Assembly: GCA_013791705.1 (NCBI GenBank)
Contig: VMTF01000020.1
Span: 1 to 32,644, forward strand
DNA: 32,644 nt
Source of the DNA: Sphingomonadales bacterium
GTDB taxonomy: Bacteria; Pseudomonadota; Alphaproteobacteria; Sphingomonadales; Sphingomonadaceae
Direction: 5' to 3'
The notes beneath the pieces were generated by a model that worked only from the letters and a program-made list of their open reading frames with translations, searched no databases and was not told the origin of the DNA. This document shows positions 26,901-32,644 of this stretch, piece after piece; within the stretch, counting starts at the first letter, position 1; each line of letters begins with the position of its first letter. A program made the position numbers and the translations under genes.

Positions 26901-27071
26901 GGCTTGCGCTTCGCACACCGGGCCGCTCGTGCCGATGCGGAAGCTGTCGGCAAACGACGGGACCAGCGCCGGGTCGGCCGCCACCGCGACTCCGCCCGAA
27001 CCGGCCGCCACACAACCGGCAAGAACGAAGAGCCACAATCGCGCTGCCGCTCGGGCTACCATTCGCTTCAT
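23958..27071 (-). CDS. TPR-like repeats plus CHAT caspase-like protease domain, lipoprotein
   Basis: Exported protein of 1037 residues, the first gene of the operon. The signal peptide carries a lipobox-like VLAGC (C20), so membrane anchoring is likely, though cleavage by signal peptidase I after AVAA cannot be excluded. The middle (about 190-600) is made of Ala-rich helix pairs of TPR type, for example GDYAEAAQIFSAVA and GDLAEAERLLREVEAL. The last 370 residues form a CHAT domain with the caspase-type dyad H877 (VVHFATHG) and C926 (LVILSACDTAGG). CHAT proteins include separase-related and gasdermin-activating proteases, but many are uncharacterised. The ATG at 27071 is preferred over an open frame reaching 27218 because it gives the signal peptide and has GGTGGGGGACAG in front. 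Substrates could be the exoprotein or other envelope proteins; this is inference. Confidence 0.9.
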   Translation of the reverse strand: MKRMVARAAARLWLFVLAGCVAAGSGGVAVAADPALVPSFADSFRIGTSGPVCEAQAVAAGAARRSIFDRRWALLCREVSRPIGSAWFSRDGTLPVPGQGLDEPVDCVAAGVARVAGIENALVRNCRGRTSGLEYRSYSRVGERGAFVVAGLAAYDSALQLALRSLVADRVVPGEIVAASLGAGGGSGFYAAKAQAADAANLIGQGYRRNAAGDYAEAAQIFSAVATSIGAGEADSPARRHELTINHALQVSNLGQFDQSAVIFARARTMSGLDPVQARLGRNFEAIDALNRGDLAAVPRILARPVPAATAGIVAGDGTVEIDAATAEGLSTGTAADLAAILGQRVRLTAAERVEILDAQAESLRGTALRLSGNLPEARSALLTANRRALAVRDGRVISVTRLRSQILTEIAETFEAQGDLAEAERLLREVEALVAAQYPDSASVNAARARLAGFMARHGRKDEAHGAFRALVAGAIGNRDALVGMSHLIQPYFAMLTDDGATAPGDLADLLLASQLVERPGAAATLSQLARELAGGNDAAAALFRRALAVSRDIERNRIQLARTANSGLDRAALVPLLASLTDERQRLDQAQLQLASQLSAFPQYRAVARGYVTLDELRATLQPGEGYFKLVTLGERTYAVLVTPTGGRGWRVARSSSELAALVTTLRESISVTINGVRSTYPFDIDNNLTLSEALLGPARADLTGITHLVFEPDGAMLQLPANLLVLDTTGVEAYRSRVAAGGDEFDMRGIAWLGRKTAISTALSAASFRDARTAPPSKAARVYLGLGQNQPLGAVTTLPGVRGASMAGGTAADAGCDWPVATWNQPIAATELKEAAGLFGKGRSDLMTGAGFTDTAIEGRTDLADFRVVHFATHGLVTAPRPGCPARPALLTSFGGTDSDGLLRFDEIFNLHLDADLVILSACDTAGGASLEATREAGVTSGGGQALDGLVRAFIAAGGRQVIASHWPAPDDYNATERLIGGFFGSETGGSAGSVAAALQRSQLALMDDPLTSHPFYWAGFAIVGDGERPLHVR

Positions 27072-27391
27072 CTGTCCCCCACCCCCCGCGCAACGATTCG
27101 ATCCTTGCGCTGCCGCATGACGATGCCCCCCCGGCAAGGTCGCTGTCCAGCGCCGGGGGCAGACTACCCGCAGGAAATCCTCCCGGACGCTGCATTTGCG
27201 AACATCGTTCAGCCACACCGCGGCGGTTTTTGCAAACGTTCCCGGGCACGAACTCCGCCGAACGCAAAAAGGAAACGGCTGGCCAGCGCCGGATCATGCT
27301 TAACCTTGTGTTGGCCAGAAGCCGGTATCATCCGGTTGCGAGGGCCAAGGGACCGGCTTTCGGACGGAACTGCTTCGGGATCGTAACGAGT
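27072..27391. promoter_or_regulatory. 320-bp divergent control region of the operon and the L,D-transpeptidase gene
   Basis: This stretch separates the first gene of the nine-gene operon (-) from the plus-strand gene at 27392, so promoters for both should lie here. No convincing -35/-10 pair was found on either strand. Two related motifs are visible: TTTGCGAACATCGTTC (27195-27210) and TTTGCAAACGTTC (27229-27241), 34 bp apart and both containing a GAAC/GTTC-like core. They could be sites for one regulator. No small gene is apparent. Confidence 0.45.
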
Positions 27392-28036
27392 ATGACTATC
27401 TGCAGGCGCCGGCTGCTCGGCGCGGTAGCGATGGGAGCGGCGGGACTGGCCCTGCCACGCGTCTTCGGTTCGGATGTCGCGCAGGCTGCGCCGCTGGACC
27501 TTGCGGCAAGCGGCATCGGGCGCGAGCGCTTTGACTCCATCCTGCTGCCCCAGGCCCGCGCCGCGCTGGATCGTCACGGCCGGATGATCGCCAACCGCGA
27601 TGTCATCGGCCTGGTCGATTTCTCCGCACCCTCGGGCACGGCCCGGTTCTCGCTGTTCGACATTGCGGCCGACCGGGTCATCTCCACCCACCTCGTCGCG
27701 CATGGCAGCGGTTCCGATCCGGCCAATAGCGGCTGGGTCGAACGCCTGTCCAACCGCCCCGGCTCGAACGCCTCGTGCGCGGGCGCCTTCCTCACCGGCC
27801 CCACCTATTATGGCAAGCACGGCCGCTCGCGCCGCCTGATCGGGCTCGATCCGAACAATGATATGGCCGCCAGCAGGGCGATCGTCATCCACGCCGCGCG
27901 CTATGTCGATCCCGGCCTGGCCGCCGCGCAAGGACGCGTCGGCCGCAGCCAGGGTTGCTTCGCTGTGTCCGCTGCCGAAATCGACACGGTGCTGAAAGTG
28001 CTCGGCCCGGACCGGCTGCTCTACGCAGTCAAATGA
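27392..28036 (+). CDS. L,D-transpeptidase catalytic-fold protein with Tat-type signal
   Basis: Exported protein of 214 residues of the murein L,D-transpeptidase catalytic family (YkuD_2, PF13645 type). The N-terminus MTICRRRLLGAVAMGAAGLA has a twin-arginine pattern followed by a hydrophobic stretch, which suggests export by the Tat route. The conserved core is seen in GSNASCAGAFLTGPTYYGKH, the His of AIVIHAARY (H167), and the nucleophile in RSQGCFAV (C189). Members of this group are often annotated only as hypothetical and may act on peptidoglycan cross-links. The ATG at 27392 is chosen because it gives the signal peptide; the long open frame upstream is antisense to the CHAT gene. The gene diverges from the operon. 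A functional link with it is possible but not shown. Confidence 0.85.
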   Translation: MTICRRRLLGAVAMGAAGLALPRVFGSDVAQAAPLDLAASGIGRERFDSILLPQARAALDRHGRMIANRDVIGLVDFSAPSGTARFSLFDIAADRVISTHLVAHGSGSDPANSGWVERLSNRPGSNASCAGAFLTGPTYYGKHGRSRRLIGLDPNNDMAASRAIVIHAARYVDPGLAAAQGRVGRSQGCFAVSAAEIDTVLKVLGPDRLLYAVK

Positions 28037-28063
28037 CGGCCGCGGGCATACGCGCGTGCCGAC

Positions 28064-29539
28064 CTAGCCGGTAACGTCCTGATCGACCGGCGCCGTCGTC
28101 GCGCCCAGCGCCGGAATGCCGATCGAGCGCCTGCCGCCAAAATCGGTCCGCACCACGATCAGTCCCGCTTTCTCGAAATGTTCGAGCAGCCGCCGGATCC
28201 GGCCCGGCGAGCTGGTCCCGTAAATGCGCGAGAGTTCCGCATCGTCCGGACACGGCTCGCCCCGCTGTGCGGCCCGCGCGATCACCAGGAACGGCGCGAC
28301 GAGGTCGTCCTGCACATCTCCGGCAATCCGCAATAGCTCGGCCCAGTCGGGATCGGCTTCATCCGCCCCGGCCACGGCCAGCGCAAACCGGCGGCGAAAC
28401 GCGGTTACGTCGAGCCCGTGCCCGGCAATCCGCTTCATCCGGCAGCGCAGCGTAAAATCCTGGAACAACGCGGCGACCGGCTGGAACGTGCAGTCCGGTT
28501 CGGCCGCCAGTTCGGCCAGCACCGCGCTCACGCCCGCCGCCTGCTCCTGCGCCGCGAACAGGCTCGGCTCGGTCGAAACTTCGGCCTCCTCGCCCGCCGG
28601 CACATAGCTGGCGATCTGTTCGAGCAATTCGCCGCTATCGGCCGCTTCCGGCCCAAGCGGCATCGCGCATGGCACCGGTTCGGGTACTGCCGGCTCGGCC
28701 AGCAGCAGCGCTTCCATGTCCTGCCCGGCGGCCGGAAGCGGGGTCAGCCCTTGTATCACGTTGCGCGCGCGGGTTCGCACATCGCCGATCTTCACCGCGA
28801 CCGGCCGGCGGCTGATCGCCGGGCCAAGGCCAAGGAAATGCCCGCGCGCCAGATCCCGGATCTGCTCCGCCTGCCGCCGCTCCATCCCCAGCAGATCGGC
28901 CGCACGGACCATGTCGATATCGAGAAACGTCCGGCCCATCAGGAAGTTCGAGGCCTCGGCCGCGACGTTCTTGGCAAGCTTGGCCAGCCGCTGGGTCGCG
29001 ATGATCCCGGCCAGCCCGCGCTTGCGGCCCCGGCACATCAGGTTGGTCATCGCCGCAAGGCTGAGCCGCCGCACTTCGTCCGAAACGTCCCCGGCGGCGG
29101 CCGGCGCGAAGATCTGCGCTTCGTCGACCACCACCAGCGCGGGATACCATTCCTCGCGCGGGGCATCGAACAGCGTCGCCAGAAACTGTGCGGCGCAGCG
29201 CATCTGCGCTTCCAGTTCCAGCCCGTCGAGCGCCAGCACGACCGAGGCGCGGTGCTTGCGGATGCGCGCCGCCAACCGCGCGATCTCGTCCCCCGAATAG
29301 GCGCTGCCATCGATCACGACGTGGCCGAACGGCTCTGCCAGCGTCACGAAATCGCCTTCCGGATCGATCACCACTTGCTGAACCAGACTGGCGCTTTCTT
29401 CCAGCAACCGGCGCAGCAGGTGCGATTTGCCGGAACCGGAATTGCCCTGCACCAGCAGGCGCGTGGCCAGCAGTTCCTCGATATCGACGGGCACGGGCGC
29501 GCCGGAAGGATCGGAGCCGATGATGACGGAAGCACTCAC
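28064..29539 (-). CDS. HerA-like ATPase with C-terminal winged-helix-type region
   Basis: Predicted cytoplasmic ATPase of 491 residues, related to the HerA/DUF87 branch of the FtsK-HerA family. It has a Walker A motif LVQGNSGSGKSHLL (32-39 for the core), Walker B LVVVDEAQIF (D139, E140), and a sensor-like ATQRLAKL. The sequence ASNFLMGRTFLDIDMVRAAD is typical of this family. The C-terminal 90 residues (about 395-485) look like a helical segment plus a winged helix: IYGTSSPGRIRRLLEHFEKAGLIVVR. True HerA helicases usually sit with the nuclease NurA, and none is present here, so DNA-end processing is not implied. The start is GTG at 29539, with an AGCAGG-like site upstream; a TTG at 29575 is less likely. 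Its role is unknown. Confidence 0.78.
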   Translation of the reverse strand: MSASVIIGSDPSGAPVPVDIEELLATRLLVQGNSGSGKSHLLRRLLEESASLVQQVVIDPEGDFVTLAEPFGHVVIDGSAYSGDEIARLAARIRKHRASVVLALDGLELEAQMRCAAQFLATLFDAPREEWYPALVVVDEAQIFAPAAAGDVSDEVRRLSLAAMTNLMCRGRKRGLAGIIATQRLAKLAKNVAAEASNFLMGRTFLDIDMVRAADLLGMERRQAEQIRDLARGHFLGLGPAISRRPVAVKIGDVRTRARNVIQGLTPLPAAGQDMEALLLAEPAVPEPVPCAMPLGPEAADSGELLEQIASYVPAGEEAEVSTEPSLFAAQEQAAGVSAVLAELAAEPDCTFQPVAALFQDFTLRCRMKRIAGHGLDVTAFRRRFALAVAGADEADPDWAELLRIAGDVQDDLVAPFLVIARAAQRGEPCPDDAELSRIYGTSSPGRIRRLLEHFEKAGLIVVRTDFGGRRSIGIPALGATTAPVDQDVTG

Positions 29540-29636
29540 CCGGCCTGCTCTCGCGGATGGCGCGGACCCGCTCAACCGCCGCCAACCGGCTTATCCCCAG
29601 TGGCGCGACCGGCGGCGATCGGTTAGGCCACGGCTC

Positions 29637-29822
29637 ATGACCGAGATCGTCAACCTCCGGATCGCCCGCAAGGCCCGCGAACGCCGCGCCGCGCAAAGTG
29701 CCGCAGCGGAAAACCGGGCGAAGTTCGGCCGCACCAAGGCCGAAAGGCACACCGCCCAGGCCGAGACCGCGCGAATCGACCGCACCCTGGACGGTGCCCG
29801 CATCGATCGCGGCGAAAGCTGA
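29637..29822 (+). CDS. DUF4169 family small protein
   Basis: A 61-residue, highly charged protein beginning MTEIVNLRIARKARERRAAQ, with NRAKFGRTKAERHTAQAETA in the middle and ending LDGARIDRGES. This is the characteristic text of the DUF4169 family, short basic helical proteins widespread in alphaproteobacteria and without known function. The long open frame upstream to 29427 is antisense to the HerA-like gene, and the ATG at 29637 matches the family start. Its stop overlaps the next ATG by one base (TGATG), so it is cotranslated with the 67-residue protein. Confidence 0.85.
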   Translation: MTEIVNLRIARKARERRAAQSAAAENRAKFGRTKAERHTAQAETARIDRTLDGARIDRGES

Positions 29823-30025
29823 TGCGCACCACGCAAGAAGGCGCCACCGTGCGCCTCTATCACCTCGACGATGCGAGCGAAGGGGGCGCGGCCACCACGC
29901 TGCTCTATGGCCCGCTGGCGCAAGCCATGGCTCTGGCCGCGGCCCAGCCCGAAGAACTGCAGGCCGCCCTCTATATCGCGACCGACAACGACGTTGTCGC
30001 TTATCTCGATCTGTTCGAAGGCTGA
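29822..30025 (+). CDS. Small acidic protein of unknown function (67 aa)
   Basis: A 67-residue product, MRTTQEGATVRLYHLDDASE then GGAATTLLYGPLAQAMALAA and a C-terminal part with LYIATDNDVVAYLDLFEG. It is acidic and has neither a signal peptide nor a membrane segment. I recognise no named family, but the length, codon use and one-base overlap with the DUF4169 gene support real coding. The chromate transporter gene begins five bases later, so all three may be one operon. Confidence 0.72.
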   Translation: MRTTQEGATVRLYHLDDASEGGAATTLLYGPLAQAMALAAAQPEELQAALYIATDNDVVAYLDLFEG

Positions 30026-30029
30026 ACCG

Positions 30030-31370
30030 GTGGCCGGCGGCGTCTCCTCATCGCCGCCCGAGCCAGCGCCCGTCACGCCGACATTGCCCGAATTGATCCG
30101 CGTGTTCGCGCGGATCGGCGTGCTCAGTTTCGGCGGCCCGGCCGGGCAGATCGCGCTGATGCACCGCGAGGTGGTTGAGGATCGCGGCTGGCTGGCGAAC
30201 GCCCAGTTCCTGCACGCGCTCAATTTCTGTCATTTCCTGCCCGGCCCGGAAGCCCAGCAGCTTGCGACGTGGATCGGCTGGCGCTTCCACGGCGTGCGCG
30301 GCGGGCTCGCCGCCGGCTTGCTGTTCGTGGTGCCGGGCGCTGCGGTGATCCTTGCCCTGTCGATCGCTTATGCGCTGGCCGCCGGGCTCGCATGGTTCGC
30401 CGCGCTCTTCACCGGGATCAAGGCGGCCGTTCTGGCCATCGTGCTGCAGGCGCTGGTCCGGATCGCCGGCCGCGCGCTCGATACGCGCTTCAAACGCGGC
30501 CTTGCGGCACTAGTTTTCGTCGCGCTGTTCCTGTTCGCGCTGCCCTTCCCGCTGGTGATCGTCGCGGCCGCGCTGGCCGGCCTTGCGATCGCGACATGGC
30601 GGCCGGCATGGCTGAACCTGGGCGGCGGCGAAGCCCCGCCCCTGCTCGCACCGCGCCCGTGGGCCGGCAGTCTGCGCACCATCGCCATCTGGGGCGCGGT
30701 ATGGGCCGCGCCGCTCCTCCTGATCCTGCTGTCGCTTGGACCGGACCACGTGCTGTGGCGGATCGGCGTGCTGTTCTCGCGCCTTGCGGTGGTAAGCTTC
30801 GGCGGCGCCTATGCGGTGCTGGCCTATCTCGCGCAGGCCGCCGTCGCGCAATACCACTGGCTGACCCCCGGCGAGATGGCCGATGGCCTCGGCCTCGCCG
30901 AAACCACGCCCGGCCCGCTCATTCTCGTCACCCAGTTCGTCGGCTTTCTGGCCGCCTGGCGGGCGCCCGAGCCGTTTTCCCCGCTGCTGGCCGGGCTGCT
31001 CGGCGGCGCGCTCACCTGCTGGGTGACTTTCGCGCCCTGTTTCCTGTGGATCTTCACCTTCGCCCCGTGGCTCGAACGGCTGGAGCACGCAACCCGGCTG
31101 AAAGGCGCGCTGGCCGCCGTTACCGCCGCGATCGTCGGCGTGATCGCCAATCTCGCCGCGTGGTTCGGGCTCCACGTGCTGTTCGCCCGCACCCTGCTCG
31201 TCCCATTGGGACCGGCAACGCTGCAGGTTCCCGACTGGCCCAGCTTCGATTGGCAGGCCGGGCTGCTGGCCGCGCTCGCCGCGCTGGCGATCTTCCGCCT
31301 GCGCTGGAACGTCATCGCGGTGCTCGGCCTCGCCGCCGCCGGGGGCTACGTGCTTCGATCCGTAGCCTGA
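30030..31370 (+). CDS. chrA: Chromate transporter, two-domain ChrA (CHR family)
   Basis: Inner-membrane transporter of 446 residues made of two homologous CHR domains, the long-chain form. The first domain carries FARIGVLSFGGPAGQIALMH, EDRGWL and FCHFLPGPEAQQLATWIGW. The second carries SRLAVVSFGGAYAVLAYLAQ, YHWLTPGEMADGLGLAETTP and GPLILVTQFVGF. These repeated SFGG and PGP signatures define the family, which exports chromate driven by the proton gradient; some members may carry other oxyanions. The start is taken as GTG at 30030, since the upstream part of the frame overlaps the 67-residue gene, and GAAGG lies at a suitable distance. It follows two small genes and ends 27 bp from the convergent acyl-CoA dehydrogenase gene. 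Confidence 0.9.
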   Translation: MAGGVSSSPPEPAPVTPTLPELIRVFARIGVLSFGGPAGQIALMHREVVEDRGWLANAQFLHALNFCHFLPGPEAQQLATWIGWRFHGVRGGLAAGLLFVVPGAAVILALSIAYALAAGLAWFAALFTGIKAAVLAIVLQALVRIAGRALDTRFKRGLAALVFVALFLFALPFPLVIVAAALAGLAIATWRPAWLNLGGGEAPPLLAPRPWAGSLRTIAIWGAVWAAPLLLILLSLGPDHVLWRIGVLFSRLAVVSFGGAYAVLAYLAQAAVAQYHWLTPGEMADGLGLAETTPGPLILVTQFVGFLAAWRAPEPFSPLLAGLLGGALTCWVTFAPCFLWIFTFAPWLERLEHATRLKGALAAVTAAIVGVIANLAAWFGLHVLFARTLLVPLGPATLQVPDWPSFDWQAGLLAALAALAIFRLRWNVIAVLGLAAAGGYVLRSVA

Positions 31371-31397
31371 TCCCCGACCGGCCGCGAAACCCAGGCG

Positions 31398-32375
31398 TCA
31401 GGCGAACACTTCCGCCCGCACCCAGTCGACCGACAGCGCTGGACCGGTCGCCAGCCGCTCGCCGCCAAGCACGCGGTTCCAGTAGCCTTCCGAACCATCG
31501 GCCAGGCGCCATTCGTGCAGCCGCCGGGTCAGCAACTGGAGGTCATACTCCTCGCTGATGCCGATCGCGCCGTGCACGGCATGCGCGATGTTGGCGATCC
31601 GCGCCGCCGAAGTGCTCGCCACCGACTTGGCGGTCGCGGCCAGCGCCATGCGCACCGGCAGTCCGCCATCACAGGCCAGTTGAGCCGCGAGCCGGGTCGC
31701 GATCACGTCCTCGGCCATCATCGCCAGATTCTGCTGCAGCGCCTGCTGGCGCCCGATCGGCTTGCCGAACTGGATGCGGTCGTTGGCGAACTGGGTCGTC
31801 ATCGTCAGCAGCTTGTCCGCCGCGCCCGAGATCAGGCCGGCACGCAGCACCGCCGCAATCGGCCGCAACCCGCCCGCCGGGCGCGCGATCTTGGTTCCGG
31901 CGGCGGCACCGAACTGCATCCGCGCCGAAAGATCGCTGCGCACACCGGTCGGCGCCGGGCTCGCATCGCCCGCGCCGACCAGCACGAGCGTGTCGCCGCG
32001 ATCGGCCAGCACATGCTCGGCAACCAGCCCGAACGGCACCACGATCTCATCACCCAGCGCCGTCGCCAGCGTGATCGGGCCTTCCGGCCGGTCCACTCCG
32101 GCGGCGGCCAGCAAGGCGCGCACGACCATCGTTTCGGCCACCGGCACCGGCACCGCATGGCGGCCAAGCGCCTGGATCAGCGGCCCGACTTCGCCGAGCG
32201 TCAGCCCGAAGCCGCCCGCGTCCTCGCTCACCAGGGCGTCGAGAAACCCGGATTCGACCAGCGCGCTCCACATTTCGCCGATGGTGCCGCCGTGCTCCAC
32301 CGCCCGCACCGCGGCCGGGGTGGAGATCGTTTCGAGCATCCGTTCAAACGGTTCGAGCAGTTCGTTCATTTCCAT
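31398..32375 (-). CDS. Acyl-CoA dehydrogenase-like flavoprotein (short form)
   Basis: Predicted FAD-dependent enzyme of 325 residues, shorter than the usual 380-400. The N-terminal helical domain (SALVESGFLDALVSEDAGGF, then GLTLGEVGPLIQALGRHAVP) and the C-terminal domain (DRIQFGKPIGRQQALQQNLA, then AVHGAIGISEEYDLQLLTRR) are clear. The middle beta domain is shortened and the usual catalytic Glu position is not obvious. Such forms often act as one half of a heterodimeric dehydrogenase for steroid side chains or similar CoA esters. This fits the second dehydrogenase gene that ends 25 bp upstream. The ATG at 32375 is preceded by AAGGA; the frame upstream overlaps that neighbour and is not used. 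Pairing with the neighbour is inference. Confidence 0.84.
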   Translation of the reverse strand: MEMNELLEPFERMLETISTPAAVRAVEHGGTIGEMWSALVESGFLDALVSEDAGGFGLTLGEVGPLIQALGRHAVPVPVAETMVVRALLAAAGVDRPEGPITLATALGDEIVVPFGLVAEHVLADRGDTLVLVGAGDASPAPTGVRSDLSARMQFGAAAGTKIARPAGGLRPIAAVLRAGLISGAADKLLTMTTQFANDRIQFGKPIGRQQALQQNLAMMAEDVIATRLAAQLACDGGLPVRMALAATAKSVASTSAARIANIAHAVHGAIGISEEYDLQLLTRRLHEWRLADGSEGYWNRVLGGERLATGPALSVDWVRAEVFA

Positions 32376-32400
32376 GGCGAATTCCTTCAGCCTCAAGGCT

Positions 32401-32644
32401 TCAACGCAATCCCATCCCGCGGGCGATAATGCCGCGCAGGATCTCGCGGGTGCCGCCCCGCAGCGAGTAGCTCGGGGAAATGTGGGTGACAAACTTCAGC
32501 GCCCGATACAGCTCCGCGTCCACCGCCTCGTCGGGGTGGGCCGCCAGATCGTCGCCGCGCGCGCTCGGCCGGTGCGGCGCGAACGTGGTGGCGAGGTCCT
32601 TGACCCGCGCGGCCGCGCCCCCCGGGCGTTACCCCGGGCCCAGC
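32401..32644 (-). CDS. Acyl-CoA dehydrogenase-like protein, C-terminal fragment
   Basis: Only the 3' part is in the window. The last 75 codons read ARVKDLATTFAPHRPS through to SPSYSLRGGTREILRGIIAR and GMGLR, ending at TGA (32401-32403). The sequence GGTREILRGIIARG is the normal C-terminal signature of acyl-CoA dehydrogenases. Reading further upstream in this frame, a TAA appears at 32629-32631, only 14 bases from the edge and flanked by a LGPG sequence that could still belong to the family. This may be a frameshift or base error at a sequence end, or a true interruption. It lies 25 bp upstream of the short dehydrogenase gene and is probably cotranscribed with it. Confidence 0.65.

Noticed and set aside
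27306..27331. Possible sigma-70 promoter TTGTGT...TATCAT before the L,D-transpeptidase gene
   Set aside because: The spacing is only 14 bp and the -35 match is poor, so it was not listed as a promoter.
23802..27386. Plus-strand open frame of 1194 codons antisense to the CHAT gene
   Set aside because: It mirrors the high-GC codon pattern of the CHAT and cyclase genes, is full of Arg, Gly, Pro and His, shows no domain, and begins inside another gene. The opposite strand encodes clear protein families.

Overview
The window is about 32.6 kb of very GC-rich bacterial DNA, dense in genes with short intergenic gaps. A DUF4169-type protein, a ShlB/FhaC plus filamentous-hemagglutinin pair in the style seen in sphingomonads, and a GGCCTGAGCTTGTCGAAGGCC extragenic palindrome point to an alphaproteobacterium, most likely Sphingomonadales. 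This placement is inference; no rRNA or other strong marker is present. I saw no tRNA, rRNA, CRISPR array, transposase or phage gene.

Left flank (1-4770). The start of an amidase-like gene and a bile-acid:sodium-symporter-like transporter form a coupled minus-strand pair. They diverge from a secreted adenosine-deaminase-family enzyme (+) across a region with a perfect 18-bp inverted repeat. A palindrome-rich gap follows (3069-3490), then a spermidine-synthase-like methyltransferase-fold protein and a 40-residue basic protein, both on the minus strand.

Core (4771-27071). Nine consecutive minus-strand genes overlap or lie no more than about 31 bp apart, so they probably form one transcription unit of about 22 kb. 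In order of transcription they encode: a TPR/CHAT caspase-like lipoprotein; a CHASE2-class III nucleotide cyclase; an unrecognised secreted protein; a TpsB outer-membrane transporter; a 1750-residue TpsA exoprotein; a five-haem cytochrome of c554 type; a lipoprotein with two HbpS/GlcG haem-binding-type domains; an outer-membrane beta-barrel; and a 1338-residue nine-haem cytochrome with a C-terminal LVIVD-like beta-propeller. The first five resemble CHAT/CHASE2/two-partner-secretion clusters known from other bacteria. The last four look like a cell-envelope electron conduit plus a haem-binding lipoprotein. Their fusion into one coupled operon is the most interesting feature here: a surface system that combines signalling, possible proteolysis, exoprotein secretion and redox chemistry. 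No inner-membrane electron donor and no cytochrome c maturation genes are present in the window.

Right flank (27072-32644). A 320-bp divergent control region separates the operon from a Tat-type L,D-transpeptidase-fold protein (+). Next come a HerA-like ATPase (-), a DUF4169 protein overlapping a 67-residue protein (+), a two-domain chromate transporter (+), and two acyl-CoA-dehydrogenase-like genes (-). The second of these runs to the window edge and has an in-frame stop close to it.
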